Below, piece by piece: positions 62,842 to 64,000 of a stretch of DNA of 64,000 nt. Made by a program: the position numbers and the translations under genes. The DNA is from an uncultured Nioella sp. Lineage in GTDB: Bacteria; Pseudomonadota; Alphaproteobacteria; Rhodobacterales; Rhodobacteraceae. The stretch lies in assembly GCA_947498125.1 (NCBI GenBank), contig CANMJH010000001.1, positions 1,674,001 through 1,738,000 of the forward strand. Direction: 5' to 3'. The number at the start of each line of letters is the position of its first letter. Position 1 is the first letter of the stretch. Under the pieces are notes generated by a model. It saw only the letters and a program-made list of their open reading frames with translations, was not told the DNA's origin and did not search any database.

Positions 62842-62921
62842 TTTCCCTCCAGTCTTGATTGCGCTTTTTCAAAAGCACTCTACATCGGAAGAGGTAATGC
62901 ATTCTTTTGATGAGGGACACA

Positions 62922-63413
62922 ATGCCGATCCAAATTGGTGACCAACTGCCTAACGCAACTTTGATCAGGATGGGCGACGAGGGCGCCGAACAGGTTCGGC
63001 TTGCCCCCTTGCTGGACGGCCGCAAGGTCGCTCTGTTTGGATTACCCGGGGCTTTCACGGGCACATGTAGTTCGGCCCATATGCCGAGCTTTATTCGCAC
63101 ACGTACAGGCTTTGTTGAAAAAGGCGTGGATGAGGTGATTTGCGTGACCGTAAATGACCCATTTGTCCTTCAGGCTTGGGACGAGGCAACAGGGGCGCGC
63201 GCAGGTGGCGTGACCTTGCTGGGCGATCCAATGTCTGAATTTACCAAGGCGATCGGCATGAATTTTACGGCGCCAGTCGTAGGATTTGTCGAACGGTGCA
63301 CCCGGTTTTCATCGCTAATCGACAACGGGGTTGTGACCCATCTGAACCTCGAAGAAGGTCCGGGTGTCTGTGAAATGACGGCAGGCGAAACGCTGCTCTC
63401 TCAAATCACTTGA
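62922..63413 (+). CDS. Prx5-type peroxiredoxin
   Basis: 163 residues. The peroxidatic Cys is C49 in PGAFTGTCSSAHMP, with the Thr three residues before it. The partner Arg is probably in CTRFSSLI. This is the Prx5/AhpE-like group that reduces peroxides using glutathione or thioredoxin. GAGGG precedes the ATG at 62922. Divergent from the ferredoxin reductase gene and convergent with the MscS gene. Confidence 0.92.
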   Translation: MPIQIGDQLPNATLIRMGDEGAEQVRLAPLLDGRKVALFGLPGAFTGTCSSAHMPSFIRTRTGFVEKGVDEVICVTVNDPFVLQAWDEATGARAGGVTLLGDPMSEFTKAIGMNFTAPVVGFVERCTRFSSLIDNGVVTHLNLEEGPGVCEMTAGETLLSQIT

Positions 63414-63419
63414 TTAACG

Positions 63420-63444
63420 GCCGCGCCCCTGTCCGGGGCGCGGC
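63420..63444. terminator. Hairpin between prx and mscS-like gene
   Basis: GCCGCGCCCC (63420-63429), loop TGTCC, GGGGCGCGGC (63435-63444): a perfect 10-bp stem between two convergent stops. No T-run, so termination would rest on the stem alone. Confidence 0.6.
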
Positions 63445-63450
63445 ACGTAA

Positions 63451-64000
63451 TTACGCGTCGATGGTGATCTGAGTCTGCGTTGGAAAAGGAATGTCGATGT
63501 TATTTTCATCGAACGCTTCTTTCACGGCGCGGGTCATGCCAAATTTCAGATCCCAATAATCTGCTGCATCGCACCAAAGGCGCAGTGTGAAATCAACCGA
63601 GCTATCGCCCAAATTAGTGACTTTCACGAAAGGCTCTGGGTCAGAATGAATCCGGGCATCGGCAGCCACACAGGCCCTTAGAACCTCTTCGGCTTTTTTC
63701 AGATCGCTGTCATAGGACACGCCAAAAACCAAGTCGCAACGGCGGGTTTCGTAATGCGAGTAGTTGGTTATAGCCGAGGAGAAGATATCGCCATTGGGCA
63801 CGATGATCTTGACTTTGTCGGGCGTCGTAAGACCTGTCGTGAACAGCGTAATCTCATCAACTGTACCGCTATTGCCGGCCGCGCTAATATAGTCGCCGAC
63901 TTTAAACGGACGCAAAGCGACCAACAAAACACCAGCCGCAAGGTTCGCCAATGAGCCTTGCAATGCCAGACCAATGGCCAAACCTGCAGCACCCACAATC
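63451..64000 (-). CDS. MscS family mechanosensitive channel (5' part outside window)
   Basis: At least 182 residues of the C-terminal half are present. The pore helix TM3 and beta domain begin GLAIGLALQGSLANLAAGV, followed by LRPFKVGDYI, IVPNGDIFSSAITNYS and a C-terminal alpha/beta domain. The reading frame runs off the window at 64000, so the N-terminal membrane helices are missing from view. Confidence 0.92.
   Translation of the reverse strand, partial: IVGAAGLAIGLALQGSLANLAAGVLLVALRPFKVGDYISAAGNSGTVDEITLFTTGLTTPDKVKIIVPNGDIFSSAITNYSHYETRRCDLVFGVSYDSDLKKAEEVLRACVAADARIHSDPEPFVKVTNLGDSSVDFTLRLWCDAADYWDLKFGMTRAVKEAFDENNIDIPFPTQTQITIDA

Overview
The window is chromosomal DNA from an alphaproteobacterium of the order Rhodobacterales (Rhodobacter/Roseobacter lineage). 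The main reasons are a malyl-CoA lyase of the Rhodobacter Mcl1 type, tandem peptide deformylase genes beside fmt, a TIGR02302/DUF4175 membrane protein next to lysA, phaA and phaB for polyhydroxybutyrate, a TAXI-type TRAP transporter, and a mobA-mobB-moeA block in which MoeA carries an extra N-terminal domain. The species cannot be named from the sequence. Coding density is very high, with many 4-nt start/stop overlaps. I see no rRNA, tRNA, insertion sequence, prophage, CRISPR array or integron. Most of it is core genome.

Layout. 1-4.3 kb: fmt (cut by the window edge), a degenerate deformylase paralogue and def on the minus strand; a PatB/MalY-type C-S lyase and mcl1 on the plus strand. 4.3-10.3 kb: an AraC/GyrI-like regulator, accA, then a minus-strand operon ftsE-ftsX-plsC-PPOX protein, divergent from a zinc-ribbon membrane protein. 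10.3-17.2 kb: DUF4175 protein, lysA, a PfkB kinase and ETF-ubiquinone oxidoreductase. 17.4-22.3 kb: a TPR protein with ispE, a long-chain polyprenyl diphosphate synthase, DUF2007, TrmN6-like methyltransferase and a DUF465 protein. 22.3-26.6 kb: a LysR regulator, phaB, phaA (each with its own terminator) and an EAL phosphodiesterase. 26.8-31.2 kb: tag, a periplasmic thioredoxin, argH with a tiny lipoprotein, greA and a membrane protein.

31.2-37.7 kb is the most interesting stretch. A DctB/DctD-like two-component pair is followed by a TAXI-TRAP binding protein and a fused TRAP permease. Nearly identical 16-nt palindromes lie before the sensor gene and before the binding-protein gene, and look like operator sites. 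The response regulator has lost the sigma-54 contact loop (GAFTGA). 37.7-43.4 kb: molybdenum cofactor genes (moeA fusion, mobB, mobA), fdhD, azlCD and mscL. 43.5-49.1 kb: YtoQ-family protein, pheT, a META-domain protein, a secreted protein and pheS; the two phenylalanyl-tRNA synthetase genes are separated by about 1.5 kb.

49.2-52.3 kb: a short Hsp70-like protein, and a GMC oxidoreductase with a Cys cluster paired with a small subunit that carries a twin-arginine-like signal. 52.4-56.4 kb: rplT, rpmI, pyk, and an operon with an N-formylglutamate amidohydrolase-like enzyme, a 5-carboxymethyl-2-hydroxymuconate isomerase-like protein and DUF1244. 56.4-64 kb: a minus-strand recQ-yaaA-DUF4336-hypothetical cluster, a ferredoxin reductase-rsmD-HAD operon, a Prx5-type peroxiredoxin and the 3' part of a MscS channel gene.

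I did not find an unmistakably new multi-gene system. The best leads are the DctBD/TAXI-TRAP unit with its palindromes, the MoeA fusion, the GMC/Tat-subunit pair, the deformylase with an altered active site, and the mcl1 leader in which the ribosome binding site can be paired away.
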